DNA of 60,171 nucleotides from contig JASBVV010000003.1 in the NCBI GenBank assembly GCA_029960885.1, forward strand, positions 1 through 60,171, written 5' to 3'. Under the pieces are notes generated by a model. That model had not been told where the DNA came from and ran no database searches. It worked only from the letters and a program-made list of their open reading frames with translations. The translations under genes and the position numbers were made by a program. Below, piece by piece: positions 1-7,647 of the stretch (positions are counted from its first letter, which is position 1; every line of letters starts with the position of its first letter). The stretch comes from Kyrpidia sp. Its GTDB lineage: Bacteria > Bacillota > Bacilli > Kyrpidiales > Kyrpidiaceae.

Positions 1-1
1 C

Positions 2-511
2 TCCATCGAATGGGTGGCCTGGAAGATGCCCGAAGGGGCCTCTCCACCTCCCAAACCGGACGATTATCGCGACGGGGTTAAGCGATATGTCGCCGAAGCC
101 GGAAAAGCTCTCGGCCTGGATATTCTCCTGATGAGAGCCGTGGATACCCGGGATGCCCTCACCGGGATGTATTACGCCAGGGAACAAGGGCGTGAAGAAG
201 CCTATCATCAAGAGGTCTTTGATGCCCGGTTCTTGCGCGGTCTGGATGTATCCGACCGCTCGGTCCTCGTCCGATGCGCCGAAGCGGCCGGACTTTCCGC
301 CGAGGGGTATGTGCATGCCCTCTCCCAAGATGCATATCGGGCCAAACTCCAAGCCGATTTTGACAGGGCGGTTGAGGCGAAGATCTGGACCATCCCGGTC
401 TATGCGGTCAACGGCCGTCAGTGGCCAGTTCATCATTATGAACAGCTGCCCGCCATAGACGAACTGACCGAGTGGATTCGCAAGCCCGTCGAGAAAACCC
501 CGAGCTTGTGA
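2..511 (+). CDS. DsbA-family (FrnE-like) thiol oxidoreductase, C-terminal part
   Basis: This is the C-terminal part of a protein whose gene starts left of the window; the frame is open to base 2 with no start, so it is partial. The visible residues fit the alpha-helical insertion and last strands of the DsbA/FrnE/2-hydroxychromene-2-carboxylate isomerase thioredoxin fold. These include a helical stretch with LGLDILLMRAVDT, a YHQEVFDARF segment, and a C-terminal block TIPVYAVNG that matches the cis-Pro strand followed by the conserved Val-x-Gly. The N-terminal CxxC or its replacement lies outside the window, so redox activity cannot be judged. It stops with TGA and is followed by the convergent LysM gene. 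The fold is fairly sure; the substrate is unknown. Confidence 0.75.
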   Translation, partial: SIEWVAWKMPEGASPPPKPDDYRDGVKRYVAEAGKALGLDILLMRAVDTRDALTGMYYAREQGREEAYHQEVFDARFLRGLDVSDRSVLVRCAEAAGLSAEGYVHALSQDAYRAKLQADFDRAVEAKIWTIPVYAVNGRQWPVHHYEQLPAIDELTEWIRKPVEKTPSL

Positions 512-579
512 CAGCGGATCATCGTGATGGCGCCCCCCTCCCCGGCGCCGTTTGAGGTCCGGCCGGTCTTCCTCGCCGG

Positions 580-951
580 TTACTTGGTTCCCGGCAAACG
601 GAGGACCATCCCCGGATAAATCGTTCCATTCGGCAGATGGTTCATCCGGCGCAACTGGAAGATCCACTCGCGCACATCGACGTCCGGCCCCGCGTAACGG
701 GCGGCGAATCCCCACAGGGTGTCTCCGTTCTGTACGATCACCGTCCGGTCCTCTCCGGCCTCGGCGCTCGAATGAGCATGGAACAGGACGGCGCCGCTCG
801 ATCCCAGTGCGATGAGCAGTGCCAACCCCACCGCCGCGATCGCTCGTCTCTTCCATTGAGACTGCCCGTCCCCGCGGCAAAAACCGCCCAACGCCCCCGG
901 CCTTCCGCGCCTCACCAAAGGAATCTCCCCGCATTCGCCCGATATTCCCAT
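580..951 (-). CDS. yneA: LysM-domain, YneA-like cell division suppressor
   Basis: This 123-residue protein has a basic N-terminus, one hydrophobic segment at about residues 36-58 (AAVGLALLIALGSSGAVLF) and a C-terminal LysM domain at about 69-120, with VIVQNGDTLWGFAARY at the start and GMVLRLP at the end. It therefore looks membrane anchored with LysM outside. It is divergent from lexA with LexA boxes in between, which is the arrangement of B. subtilis yneA, the SOS-induced division inhibitor. Family knowledge: YneA delays septation during DNA damage. Function here is inferred from domain plus position, since LysM itself only implies peptidoglycan binding. The ATG start is supported by an AAGGAG site eight bases upstream. 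The protein is slightly longer than B. subtilis YneA at its N-terminus. Confidence 0.75.
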   Translation of the reverse strand: MGISGECGEIPLVRRGRPGALGGFCRGDGQSQWKRRAIAAVGLALLIALGSSGAVLFHAHSSAEAGEDRTVIVQNGDTLWGFAARYAGPDVDVREWIFQLRRMNHLPNGTIYPGMVLRLPGTK

Positions 952-1057
952 CTTGCCACTCCTTCCCCCGGTTTTGTCTCACTGACCGGATGTGCGCCGC
1001 CGGCCTGTACCGCCGTGTACGGTACCATGGTTATTCGCAGAAGCGCACAGCAAGAAC

Positions 1058-1071
1058 GGAACATTTGTTTG
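1058..1071. promoter_or_regulatory. Candidate LexA (SOS) box, yneA side
   Basis: The 14-mer GGAACATTTGTTTG has the GAAC-N4-GTTT core of the Bacillus LexA box (CGAAC-RNRY-GTTYC) with a few mismatches at the edges. It lies between the divergent yneA-like and lexA genes, nearer yneA. Confidence 0.55.
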
Positions 1072-1087
1072 CTTTTTTATGATAGTG

Positions 1088-1101
1088 CAAACATGCGTTT
1101 T
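1088..1101. promoter_or_regulatory. Candidate LexA (SOS) box between yneA and lexA
   Basis: The 14-mer CAAACATGCGTTTT matches the Bacillus LexA consensus CGAAC-RNRY-GTTYC at 12 of 14 positions. It lies upstream of the lexA promoter and fits autoregulation of lexA and repression of the divergent yneA-like gene. Confidence 0.65.
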
Positions 1102-1125
1102 CGTCAACACTGAGGAAACGAATGT

Positions 1126-1154
1126 TTGTCGTTCGCCAGGGAACATGTTACAAT
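1126..1154 (+). promoter_or_regulatory. Candidate sigma-A promoter of lexA
   Basis: TTGTCG (1126-1131) and TACAAT (1149-1154) are separated by 17 bases, about 85 bases before the lexA start. It sits beside the LexA boxes, as expected for an autoregulated repressor gene. Confidence 0.5.
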
Positions 1155-1237
1155 TCTTGATAGAAGGCTCGAACGAAATCGCAGGTTCATTGCCGGGTTT
1201 ACGCGGCCGCAAGGGGCCTGACAACGAGGTGATGTTC

Positions 1238-1846
1238 GTGAAATTGTCGAAAAGGCAGCAGGATATTTTGGATTTCATCAAGAAAGAAGTGAGGGAGAAG
1301 GGCTATCCCCCTTCTGTCCGGGAGATCGGAGAGGCGGTCGGCCTGTCTTCCAGTGCCACGGTGCACCGGCATCTTGGACGACTCGAGGAATTCGGCTATA
1401 TTCGGCGAGATCCCACCAAGCCAAGGGCCATCGAAATCCGTCAGGAAGAGGCGCAGACTTCCGGGCCGGTGACCATGGCGCCGGTGGTCGGCCGGGTGAC
1501 AGCCGGGCTTCCGATTACGGCGGTGGAGAACGTGGAGGACTATTTCCCCCTCCCCGCTTCTTGGGCCGGTGGCCAGTCGGTGTTTGTGCTCCGGGTGGTG
1601 GGAGACAGCATGATTGAAGCCGGAATATGCGACGGGGATTTGGTGGTGGTGCGCCAACAGCCGACCGCGGAAAACGGCGATATCGTCGTGGCGATGACCG
1701 ACGAAGGGGAGGCCACCGTCAAGCGGTTCTTCCAGGAACGCGATCGAGTCCGCCTCCAACCGGAAAACCCGACCATGGCTCCGCTGTATTACAGAAGTGT
1801 GACGATTCTGGGTCGAGTGGTCGGCCTCTACCGCTCCATGGATTGA
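1238..1846 (+). CDS. lexA: LexA, SOS transcriptional repressor
   Basis: LexA represses SOS genes and cleaves itself when RecA filaments form on single-stranded DNA. Residues 1-65 are the winged helix-turn-helix DNA-binding domain (start [11 protein letters not shown], recognition helix near [10 protein letters not shown]). The cleavage site is Ala89-Gly90 in VTAGLP, and the catalytic pair is Ser124 (GDSM) and Lys162 (ATVKRF). Length is about 202 residues, normal for the family. The GTG start was chosen because GAGGTGAT lies eight bases before it and the protein then aligns with the B. subtilis N-terminus; the ATG six bases upstream would overlap the ribosome-binding site. It is divergent from the yneA-like gene, and the cytochrome c gene follows 58 bases later. 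Confidence 0.97.
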   Translation: MKLSKRQQDILDFIKKEVREKGYPPSVREIGEAVGLSSSATVHRHLGRLEEFGYIRRDPTKPRAIEIRQEEAQTSGPVTMAPVVGRVTAGLPITAVENVEDYFPLPASWAGGQSVFVLRVVGDSMIEAGICDGDLVVVRQQPTAENGDIVVAMTDEGEATVKRFFQERDRVRLQPENPTMAPLYYRSVTILGRVVGLYRSMD

Positions 1847-1904
1847 AGTAGTAGAATTGGAGGGGATCATCCCAGCTTAGTCTACAGAACAGGAGGATTT
1901 CAGT

Positions 1905-2315
1905 GTGAAGAGATGGCAAGGCATGACTCTGGCCGCCCTACCGGTGGTTCTCGGCATCCTGTTCATCATCGGGGTGTTTGCCGACTGGTTCCCCATTCAA
2001 AGCGGGCATTCCATCCAAGCCGACGCCGGGGCTGGCGGTTCGGAGACATCCCCGGGATCGTCCGGCGGAAGTGCCGGCGGATCGGGCGGCCAAGATATGA
2101 CCGAAGCCAAGCAGATCGTGTCCACCCAGTGCGCGTCCTGTCACGGGGCCGATCTGAACGGCGCCGTGGGGCCGAACCTGCACGAACGGGCCAAAGCGCT
2201 TTCCAAGGATCAGATCGTGGCGGTGTTGAAAAACGGAAAAGGTATCATGCCGGGCAATTTGGTTCCCGGGAAAGAAGAGGCCGTGGCCGCCTTTATCAAG
2301 TCTCTCGCCCAGTGA
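1905..2315 (+). CDS. Membrane-anchored small c-type cytochrome
   Basis: This 136-residue protein has one N-terminal membrane segment (about residues 8-27, LAALPVVLGILFIIGVFADW), a Gly/Ser-rich linker at about 40-63, and a C-terminal haem domain. Haem c is expected to bind at CASCH (about residues 76-80), with Met of GIMPGNL as the distal ligand. This is the layout of Bacillus cytochrome c-550/c-551: anchored outside the membrane, carrying electrons to a terminal oxidase. There is no lipobox, so it is a transmembrane anchor rather than a lipoprotein. The GTG start follows AGGAGG by eight bases. It may be read with lexA or from its own promoter; a strong terminator follows. The redox partner cannot be told from this window. 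Confidence 0.88.
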   Translation: MKRWQGMTLAALPVVLGILFIIGVFADWFPIQSGHSIQADAGAGGSETSPGSSGGSAGGSGGQDMTEAKQIVSTQCASCHGADLNGAVGPNLHERAKALSKDQIVAVLKNGKGIMPGNLVPGKEEAVAAFIKSLAQ

Positions 2316-2346
2316 ATCACCGCGACATGATGGGCGCAATGGGAAA

Positions 2347-2378
2347 CCCCTGCGGGACCACCCACAGGGGCTTTTTTT
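2347..2378 (+). terminator. Rho-independent terminator after the cytochrome c gene
   Basis: CCCCTG (2347-2352) pairs with CAGGGG (2365-2370), with an inner GGG/CCC pairing, followed by CTTTTTTT. It ends the lexA-cytochrome c transcript just before the convergent glnA. Confidence 0.85.
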
Positions 2379-2429
2379 GAGCCGGGATGCCGTTTTGCCG
2401 GCAATCCCGGTCTTCCGACACGGCCTTTC

Positions 2430-3766
2430 TTAATACAGGTTCAAATACTGCTCCCGTTCCCACGGGTGCACCGCCGTGCGAAACATATCCCACTCGATGA
2501 GTTTCGCCTCGACAAAATGCGTGTACGCGTGTTCTCCCAGCGCGTTTACGATCACCTCGTCGCGGCTCAACTCATCCAGCGCTTCTTTCAGGCTGGCCGG
2601 CAATGTGAGAATGCCCGCCTGAACGCGTTCGGTTTCCGTCATGACATAAATGTTCCGGTTGACCGGCTCAGGGAGCGTCATGCGATTGCGAATCCCGTCC
2701 AAGCCCGCCGCCAGCATCGCCGCCAAGGCCAAGTACGGATTGGCGGACGGATCCGGGCTGCGCACCTCAATCCGCGTGCTCAGACCCCGGGACGCGGGAA
2801 CCCGGACCAGCGGACTGCGATTCTGGGCCGACCAGGCGATGTACACCGGCGCTTCATACCCCGGAACCAGACGTTTATACGAGTTGACCGTCGGATTGGC
2901 CACGGCGGTGAACGCCCGGGCGTGGGCCAGGATGCCCGCCAGATATTGCTTGGCCGTCTCGCTCAGACCGAATTCGTCCCGATCATCGTAAAATGCGTTT
3001 TCGCTCCCCTTAAACAGTGATTGGTGGGTGTGCATTCCCGAACCGTTGATGCCGAATATCGGTTTCGGCATGAAGGTGGCGTGAAGGCCGAGTTGTCTGG
3101 CAATGGTCTTGACCACCAGTTTGAATGTCATGATATTGTCCGCGGCCGACACCGCATCGGCGTATTTAAAATCGATCTCGTGCTGTCCGGGGGCCACCTC
3201 ATGATGCGACGCCTCAATCTCGAACCCCATCTGCTCCAAGGCCAGGACGATCTCCCGACGGCAATTCTCCCCGAGATCCACCGGCGCGAGATCGAAGTAC
3301 CCGCCTTGGTCGTTCACCTCGGTGGTTGGATTGCCGGACTCGTCCATTTTGAACAAAAAGAATTCGGGTTCAGGACCGACATTCATCGTGGAGAAGCCCA
3401 TATCCTGGGCCTGGCGCAACACCCTCTTCAAAATTCCCCGGGGATCGCCGGGGAACGGTGTACCGTCCGGCAGATAGATATCGCAGATCAGCCGTGCGAC
3501 CCGTCCTCCATCACCGCCGATCCACGGGAAAATCAGCACGTGTTGAGATCCGCACAACATACGTCCGATTCCTCGATGCGGACGAAACCTTTCGATCGAA
3601 GAACCGTCGAACATGATCTTGTTGTCCAGGCTTCGGGCAACTGACTCACCGGGATTTCGACGTTTTTGATAATACCGAGCAAGTCAGTAAATTGTAGCCG
3701 AATATAACGGACATTTTCCTCCTTGACCATTCGCAGAATATCTTCTCGCGTGTACTGGCGTGGCAT
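2430..3766 (-). pseudogene. glnA: Glutamine synthetase glnA, broken by several indels as given
   Basis: Glutamine synthetase makes glutamine from glutamate, ammonia and ATP. The start ([10 protein letters not shown], preceded by AAAGGAG) and everything from VARLICDIY to the end ([12 protein letters not shown]) match Bacillus GlnA closely, including [15 protein letters not shown] and the glutamate-loop region. Between about 3533 and 3632 the frame changes repeatedly. A base is missing near 3627, one is extra near 3590 (MFDGSSIE then GFVRIEESD), about three are missing near 3545-3562, and one is missing near 3538. The result is one 77-codon frame and one frame that lacks the N-terminal beta-grasp domain. 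All damage is within about 100 bases, and without it the protein would be about 444 residues. Either the gene is inactive or this patch is misread. It follows glnR by 78 bases, as in the glnRA operon. Confidence 0.85.
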
Positions 3767-3844
3767 GGATGAACTCCTTTCTCATGATCGGCAATTATGT
3801 AACAAAACGATTCCCCGTCCCGCGACAGGGAATCGTTCCGCCTC

Positions 3845-4264
3845 CTATCGGAAAAACCGAGACAGCTCACCTTGGATCAGCGACGCCGGCCGGCCGGGTC
3901 GCTCCAACTGGGCGATGAGCTCCTTTTTCAGGAGTTCGTGCAGGTCCCTGTCCGTGAGGTTTCGATTCCCTTCCGGCATTATCCGTTCTTCTTTCGGAAG
4001 ATCTTCGACATTGGTCGGCTTCTCGGCAGGGCCCAAGGCTTTCTTAATCCCTGCGATGTTGAGCCCTTGGTCGATCAGTTTCTTGATCTCAAGCAGACGT
4101 TCCACATCGCGAAAGGAAAAGAGCCGCTGGTTCCCTTTCGTGCGAATGGGTTGAATCAATCCCTGTTGCTCATAGTATCGAATCTGCCGGGCGCTGAGCT
4201 CGGTCAGTTTCTGGACGATCCCAATGGGAAACAGGGCCAAATTGCGACGTACGTCGTCGGACAA
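3845..4264 (-). CDS. glnR: GlnR, MerR-family repressor of nitrogen genes
   Basis: GlnR represses glnRA and other nitrogen genes when glutamine is plentiful, working with feedback-inhibited glutamine synthetase. The 139-residue protein has a MerR winged helix (LFPIGIVQKLTELSARQIRYYEQQGL at about residues 10-35) and the GlnR C-terminal tail ending in GELSRFFR. The TTG start was chosen because AAAGGGG lies nine bases upstream and the protein then begins MSDDVRRNLALFP, in step with B. subtilis MSDNIRRSMPLFP. The ATG nine bases earlier touches the ribosome-binding site. It has a consensus promoter and a GlnR box upstream and glnA downstream. Because glnA appears broken, normal GlnR activation may be affected. 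Confidence 0.95.
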   Translation of the reverse strand: MSDDVRRNLALFPIGIVQKLTELSARQIRYYEQQGLIQPIRTKGNQRLFSFRDVERLLEIKKLIDQGLNIAGIKKALGPAEKPTNVEDLPKEERIMPEGNRNLTDRDLHELLKKELIAQLERPGRPASLIQGELSRFFR

Positions 4265-4338
4265 TCCGATCATCCCCTTTGATTTCCGAGCTGATCACGG
4301 GCCGTTCACGGACGGGGAATGCACTGGTTATCGGATTC

Positions 4339-4368
4339 ATTATACCCTGTGGAACGAAATTTTGTCAA
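4339..4368 (-). promoter_or_regulatory. Sigma-A promoter of glnRA
   Basis: Read on the minus strand, TTGACA (4363-4368) and TATAAT (4339-4344) are both perfect consensus hexamers with an 18-base spacer. They lie 75-100 bases before the glnR start. Confidence 0.85.
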
Positions 4369-4373
4369 CTCGA

Positions 4374-4390
4374 TGTGAGTTAACGTAACT
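4374..4390. promoter_or_regulatory. GlnR/TnrA box upstream of glnRA
   Basis: TGTGA-GTTAACG-TAACT matches TGTNA-N7-TNACA at all but the last fixed base. It lies just upstream of the -35 hexamer, the position of an autoregulatory GlnR operator in B. subtilis. Confidence 0.75.
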
Positions 4391-4402
4391 GTCAACAAAG
4401 GC

Positions 4403-5671
4403 TCAACCCCGCGGTAAATGTCCTGCCTCCTCCAATGCCCTGGCCGCACAGAGGTAGGCAAGTTTACCATGCTCGTACGTCAATCCTCCCTGAACAAACA
4501 CCCGAAACGGCGGTCGCATGGGGGCATCGGCGGACAACTCCAAAGATCCCCCCTGCACAAAGGTCCCCGCGGCCATGACCACCGGATCCGGATATCCCGG
4601 CATGGCCCAGGGTTCCGGCACCACGTGTGAATCCACCGGCGACGCCTGCTGAATGGCTCGACAGAATGTCAGAACCGCTTCACCCGAGGGGAGGTCCACC
4701 TGTTGAACCAGATCGCTTCGGTCCTCCGCCCAACCGGGCCGGGAGGACAAGCCGAGTGCCTCGAAGAGCGCCGCACCGAACACGGCGCTTTGCAGGGCTT
4801 GGGAAACGGTGTGGGGCGCCAGGAAAAATCCCTGGTAAAATAACCGCCATTCCGGTCCCGTCGGCCCGGCTTCCCCGCCGATGCCGGGCGCCGTCAGGCG
4901 GCACGCCGCCGCGTGCACCAGATTCGACCGGCCCACGACGTAACCGCCGGTCGGGGCCAGGCCTCCCCCGGGATTTTTAATCAACGAGCCCGCGGCCAAA
5001 TCCGCTCCAGCCTCGGTGGGCTCACGGGTTTCGGTAAACTCTCCGTAGCAGTTGTCCACCAGCACCACGGCATCGGGCTGCCGACGCTTGATCCGGCGGA
5101 TGACCTGTTCGAGCTCGTCCACCGACAGCGCGCGGCGTCCGGAATACCCCCCCGACCGCTGCAAGACCACCATGCGGACCGCCACGCTGCCCAGAACCCG
5201 ATCGAGGGCATCCCAGTCCGGGCCTCCGTCAGGGCCAAGCTCCACCTGTTTGTAGGTTATCCCCCACTCCCGCAGCGTACCCTCCCGGCTCTCCCCTTCC
5301 CCGATCACCGTGCGCAGGGTGTCGTACGGCTCCCCGGTGGCGTAGACCAGCCGGTCACCCGGACGCAGAACGCCGAACAACGCCAAAGCCAAGGCATGGG
5401 TGCCGGAGACGATCTGAGGGCGCACCAGTGCCGCCTCGGTTCGAAACACCCGAGCATACACGTTCTCCAGGATTTCCCGGCCCCGGTCGTTATACCCGTA
5501 ACCCGTGGATCCCCGGAGATGGACGTCCGATACCCGAAAATGTCGGAACGCTTCCAGAACCTTTTGCTGATTGACCCACGCTGTGCGTTCGATGGACCTC
5601 CGGCGACGGATGATGCGCCGTTCCACCTTGTCCACCAGCACATCCCAGCGTTCCTCATTCCGGCCCTGCAT
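4403..5671 (-). CDS. ynbB: YnbB-family PLP-dependent lyase ('aluminium resistance' protein)
   Basis: This 422-residue protein is a cystathionine/methionine gamma-lyase-like fold type I PLP enzyme of the family once named aluminium resistance protein. Visible signatures are HLRGSTGYGYNDRGRE near the N-terminus, the cofactor region VSGTHALALALFG, VVLVDNCYGEF (the Asp that contacts the pyridine nitrogen) and SLIKNPGGGLAPTGGY with the Schiff-base lysine. In Bacillus the homologue sits beside the glnRA/hfq region, as here. The ATG at 5671 gives a normal family length; a TTG 45 bases upstream would add an extension with poor support. The true substrate is not established for the family; a C-S lyase or racemase-like reaction is likely. 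The last codons are 12 bases from the GlnR box. Confidence 0.9.
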   Translation of the reverse strand: MQGRNEERWDVLVDKVERRIIRRRRSIERTAWVNQQKVLEAFRHFRVSDVHLRGSTGYGYNDRGREILENVYARVFRTEAALVRPQIVSGTHALALALFGVLRPGDRLVYATGEPYDTLRTVIGEGESREGTLREWGITYKQVELGPDGGPDWDALDRVLGSVAVRMVVLQRSGGYSGRRALSVDELEQVIRRIKRRQPDAVVLVDNCYGEFTETREPTEAGADLAAGSLIKNPGGGLAPTGGYVVGRSNLVHAAACRLTAPGIGGEAGPTGPEWRLFYQGFFLAPHTVSQALQSAVFGAALFEALGLSSRPGWAEDRSDLVQQVDLPSGEAVLTFCRAIQQASPVDSHVVPEPWAMPGYPDPVVMAAGTFVQGGSLELSADAPMRPPFRVFVQGGLTYEHGKLAYLCAARALEEAGHLPRG

Positions 5672-5838
5672 ACATCCAATACCGCCTCTGTCCCCAAGGC
5701 TGCGACACTCCGTCAATAACCGGGCCCCCCTTTGTCCTGGATTCTATCATAAAGGGTTGGGGGGTTGTCCAGTTTCGACCCGCCTGGCCGCCTCGGTGCC
5801 TTGGGGCTCCGGATGTCCCGGGCCGCCCCTCCTGCGGG

Positions 5839-6453
5839 TTACGCCGAGTTCCGGCAGGCTTGACGCAGCCATTGGACCACCGGCGTAAAACCCGTTCGAT
5901 ACAAGGAAGAAACGACAAAAACGGGAAAACCCGAGCCGTGCCCGATCAGCACCTCGGCGGCCCGGCCGGCTCCGGGAAGGTCACATTTGTTGCCGATGAG
6001 CACGTAGTACGGTACCCGGCAACCAAATTCGATGAAAGCCTGGTCCACCTCGCTCAACCGATAATCGTGTTTGGCCATTCGCCCCAAGTCGACCACATGA
6101 AACCAGAATGCGCTCTCCACAAGGCATCGGAGGGAATCGCCCATGTGCCGGCGAAGTTGCATGTCCGGGTGGATGTCCGCCACGAGACCAGCGGTATCCA
6201 CCAGCCGCAGCCGCACCCACGGATGCCAGCGTCGAGGAGCCATGTCCACCCATTGGGGATCCCGGGTTTTATGGCGGCCAAACGAGCACAGCCGCCGGCG
6301 GGCTTCTTCCACCGTCACCCTTTCCTTGACAGCGCGTCCCCGGAGGTCGGTGCGGCGAATCGGCAGCGTCCGACCCGCCAATAGAGCACTCAGTTGAAGC
6401 CAAAACATGGTTTTTCCGGCGGCGGTGATCCCCACCACCGTCCCCTGGGTCAT
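5839..6453 (-). CDS. Small Ras-like GTP-binding protein coupled to spoVK
   Basis: This is a P-loop GTPase of about 204 residues. It has G1 GITAAGKT at the N-terminus, G3 DTAG (RLRLVDTAGLV, about residue 87) and G4 NKCD (VLIGNKCDLPG, about residue 157). No membrane segment or extra domain is seen. Its ATG overlaps the spoVK stop (TGATG), with a GTG three bases upstream as alternative, and GGAGGTGGAG in the end of spoVK serves as ribosome-binding site, so translation is probably coupled. It is not one of the universal GTPases (Era, EngA, Obg, HflX): the domain is shorter and the switch regions differ. No role is known to me; the context suggests a partner or effector of the SpoVK AAA+ protein in sporulation. 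Confidence 0.8.
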   Translation of the reverse strand: MTQGTVVGITAAGKTMFWLQLSALLAGRTLPIRRTDLRGRAVKERVTVEEARRRLCSFGRHKTRDPQWVDMAPRRWHPWVRLRLVDTAGLVADIHPDMQLRRHMGDSLRCLVESAFWFHVVDLGRMAKHDYRLSEVDQAFIEFGCRVPYYVLIGNKCDLPGAGRAAEVLIGHGSGFPVFVVSSLYRTGFTPVVQWLRQACRNSA

Positions 6454-7496
6454 CACGACTTCTCCACCTCCAAGACGAAGTCTTCAACCCGAAGGGTGAT
6501 CAGCGCTTCCCGGTCCGCGCGCCCGCTTTGAACCAGTCGTCGGGCTTGGCGCCGGATGGCGCGCTCCAACAGATTGCGGACGAGGCGCGCGTTCCCGAAC
6601 GCCGCCTTCCGAAGCGTCAGTTCGCTCAACCAGGAGGCCAGTTGTCGCCGCGCCTCCGGAGACAATCGGTAATCCCGCTCGGCGGCCGTGCGGTCGGCGA
6701 TGGTCATCAATTCGTCCACCGTATAATCGTCGAATGCCAGTTGGATCGGAAACCGGGAGGGCAGCCCGGGATTCAGGCGCAAAAAGGCGTCCATCTCCCG
6801 AGGATACCCCGCCAAGATCACCACCAGGTCGCTCCGGTGATCTTCCACCGCCTTGACCAACGTGTCGACGGCTTCTCGACCGAAATCCTTCGACCCGCCC
6901 CGGGCTAGTGCATAGGCTTCATCCACGAAAAGCACCCCGCCCAAAGCCCGCTGAATCTGTTCCCGGGTTTTCTGGGCCGTGTGACCGATGTACTCGCCCA
7001 CCAGGTCGGCTCGTTCCACCTCGATCAATTGGCCTTTGCTGAGAATCCCGAAGCGGTGCAGCCATTTGGCCACAAATCTCGCCATGGTGGTCTTCCCTGT
7101 TCCCGGATTGCCGCGAAAGATCATATGCCACACCACGGACTCCGCTTTCAACCGGCAATCTTGCCTGCGCTTTTGGATTTCCGCAAAGGCGAACGCTTCC
7201 TGCAGAACGTCCTTCAGGCGGTGCAGCCCGACGAATTGATTCAGTTCTTCCGCCATTTCCCGGTAGAGTTCTTCCGAAGATACGGGCGGCACGGTCCCTC
7301 TCCCCGGCACCTGGGGCTCCTTGGCATCGACGGGTTTTGCGCCGCCCGGGGGCGGCGCTTCATCGCGGCTTTTCCTCCCCGGCGGGGGGACGTGATAGAT
7401 CTGCCTCAGTGCCTCCGCCAGGGCCAACTCCCCTTGCACATAGCGGCGAATGATCCGTTCCGTCACTTGGTCCCGACTTCGCCCGGAGTTTCTCAC
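6453..7496 (-). CDS. spoVK: SpoVK, stage V sporulation AAA+ ATPase (CbbX-like)
   Basis: SpoVK is a mother-cell AAA+ ATPase needed for spore maturation, related to the Rubisco activase CbbX. The 347-residue protein has an N-terminal part with a Pro/Gly-rich linker, then the AAA+ core: Walker A GNPGTGKT (about residue 140), Walker B VLFVDEAYAL (about 205), sensor-1 region VVILAGYP, and an arginine-finger region NPGLPSRFP. The GTG start follows GAGGGGGGAG; an upstream in-frame start would add 25 residues with no support. A CATACATT (7531-7538, minus strand) resembles a sigma-E -10 element but has no good -35 partner. It overlaps the downstream GTPase gene. Confidence 0.93.
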   Translation of the reverse strand: MRNSGRSRDQVTERIIRRYVQGELALAEALRQIYHVPPPGRKSRDEAPPPGGAKPVDAKEPQVPGRGTVPPVSSEELYREMAEELNQFVGLHRLKDVLQEAFAFAEIQKRRQDCRLKAESVVWHMIFRGNPGTGKTTMARFVAKWLHRFGILSKGQLIEVERADLVGEYIGHTAQKTREQIQRALGGVLFVDEAYALARGGSKDFGREAVDTLVKAVEDHRSDLVVILAGYPREMDAFLRLNPGLPSRFPIQLAFDDYTVDELMTIADRTAAERDYRLSPEARRQLASWLSELTLRKAAFGNARLVRNLLERAIRRQARRLVQSGRADREALITLRVEDFVLEVEKS

Positions 7497-7569
7497 GGCG
7501 CTCCCCCCTCTCTGGGCGGCTGGCTGATGCAATGTATGCGCCGCGCCGCAGATGGGTGAATGCCCAGTC

Positions 7570-7606
7570 AAAAAAATCGAACCGCACGCGTTTCCGTCGG
7601 TTCGAT
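7570..7606 (-). terminator. Rho-independent terminator after ggt
   Basis: Read on the minus strand, ATCGAACCG pairs with CGGTTCGAT (7576-7584 with 7598-7606) and is followed by a run of seven T. It ends the gamma-glutamyltransferase transcript. Confidence 0.88.
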
Positions 7607-7647
7607 CTTATTCCATGCTCACAAGATATTCCATGGACAAACAACGC

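Noticed and set aside
1117-1130. Third LexA-like palindrome near ACGAATGTTTGT
   Set aside because: The half-sites are too close together (two-base spacing) for the Bacillus LexA box.
5672-5716. TTG start giving ynbB 15 more residues
   Set aside because: No ribosome-binding site and no family match for the extension; the internal ATG gives a normal length.
7531-7538. CATACATT as a sigma-E -10 element for spoVK
   Set aside because: No acceptable -35 element 14-15 bases upstream.
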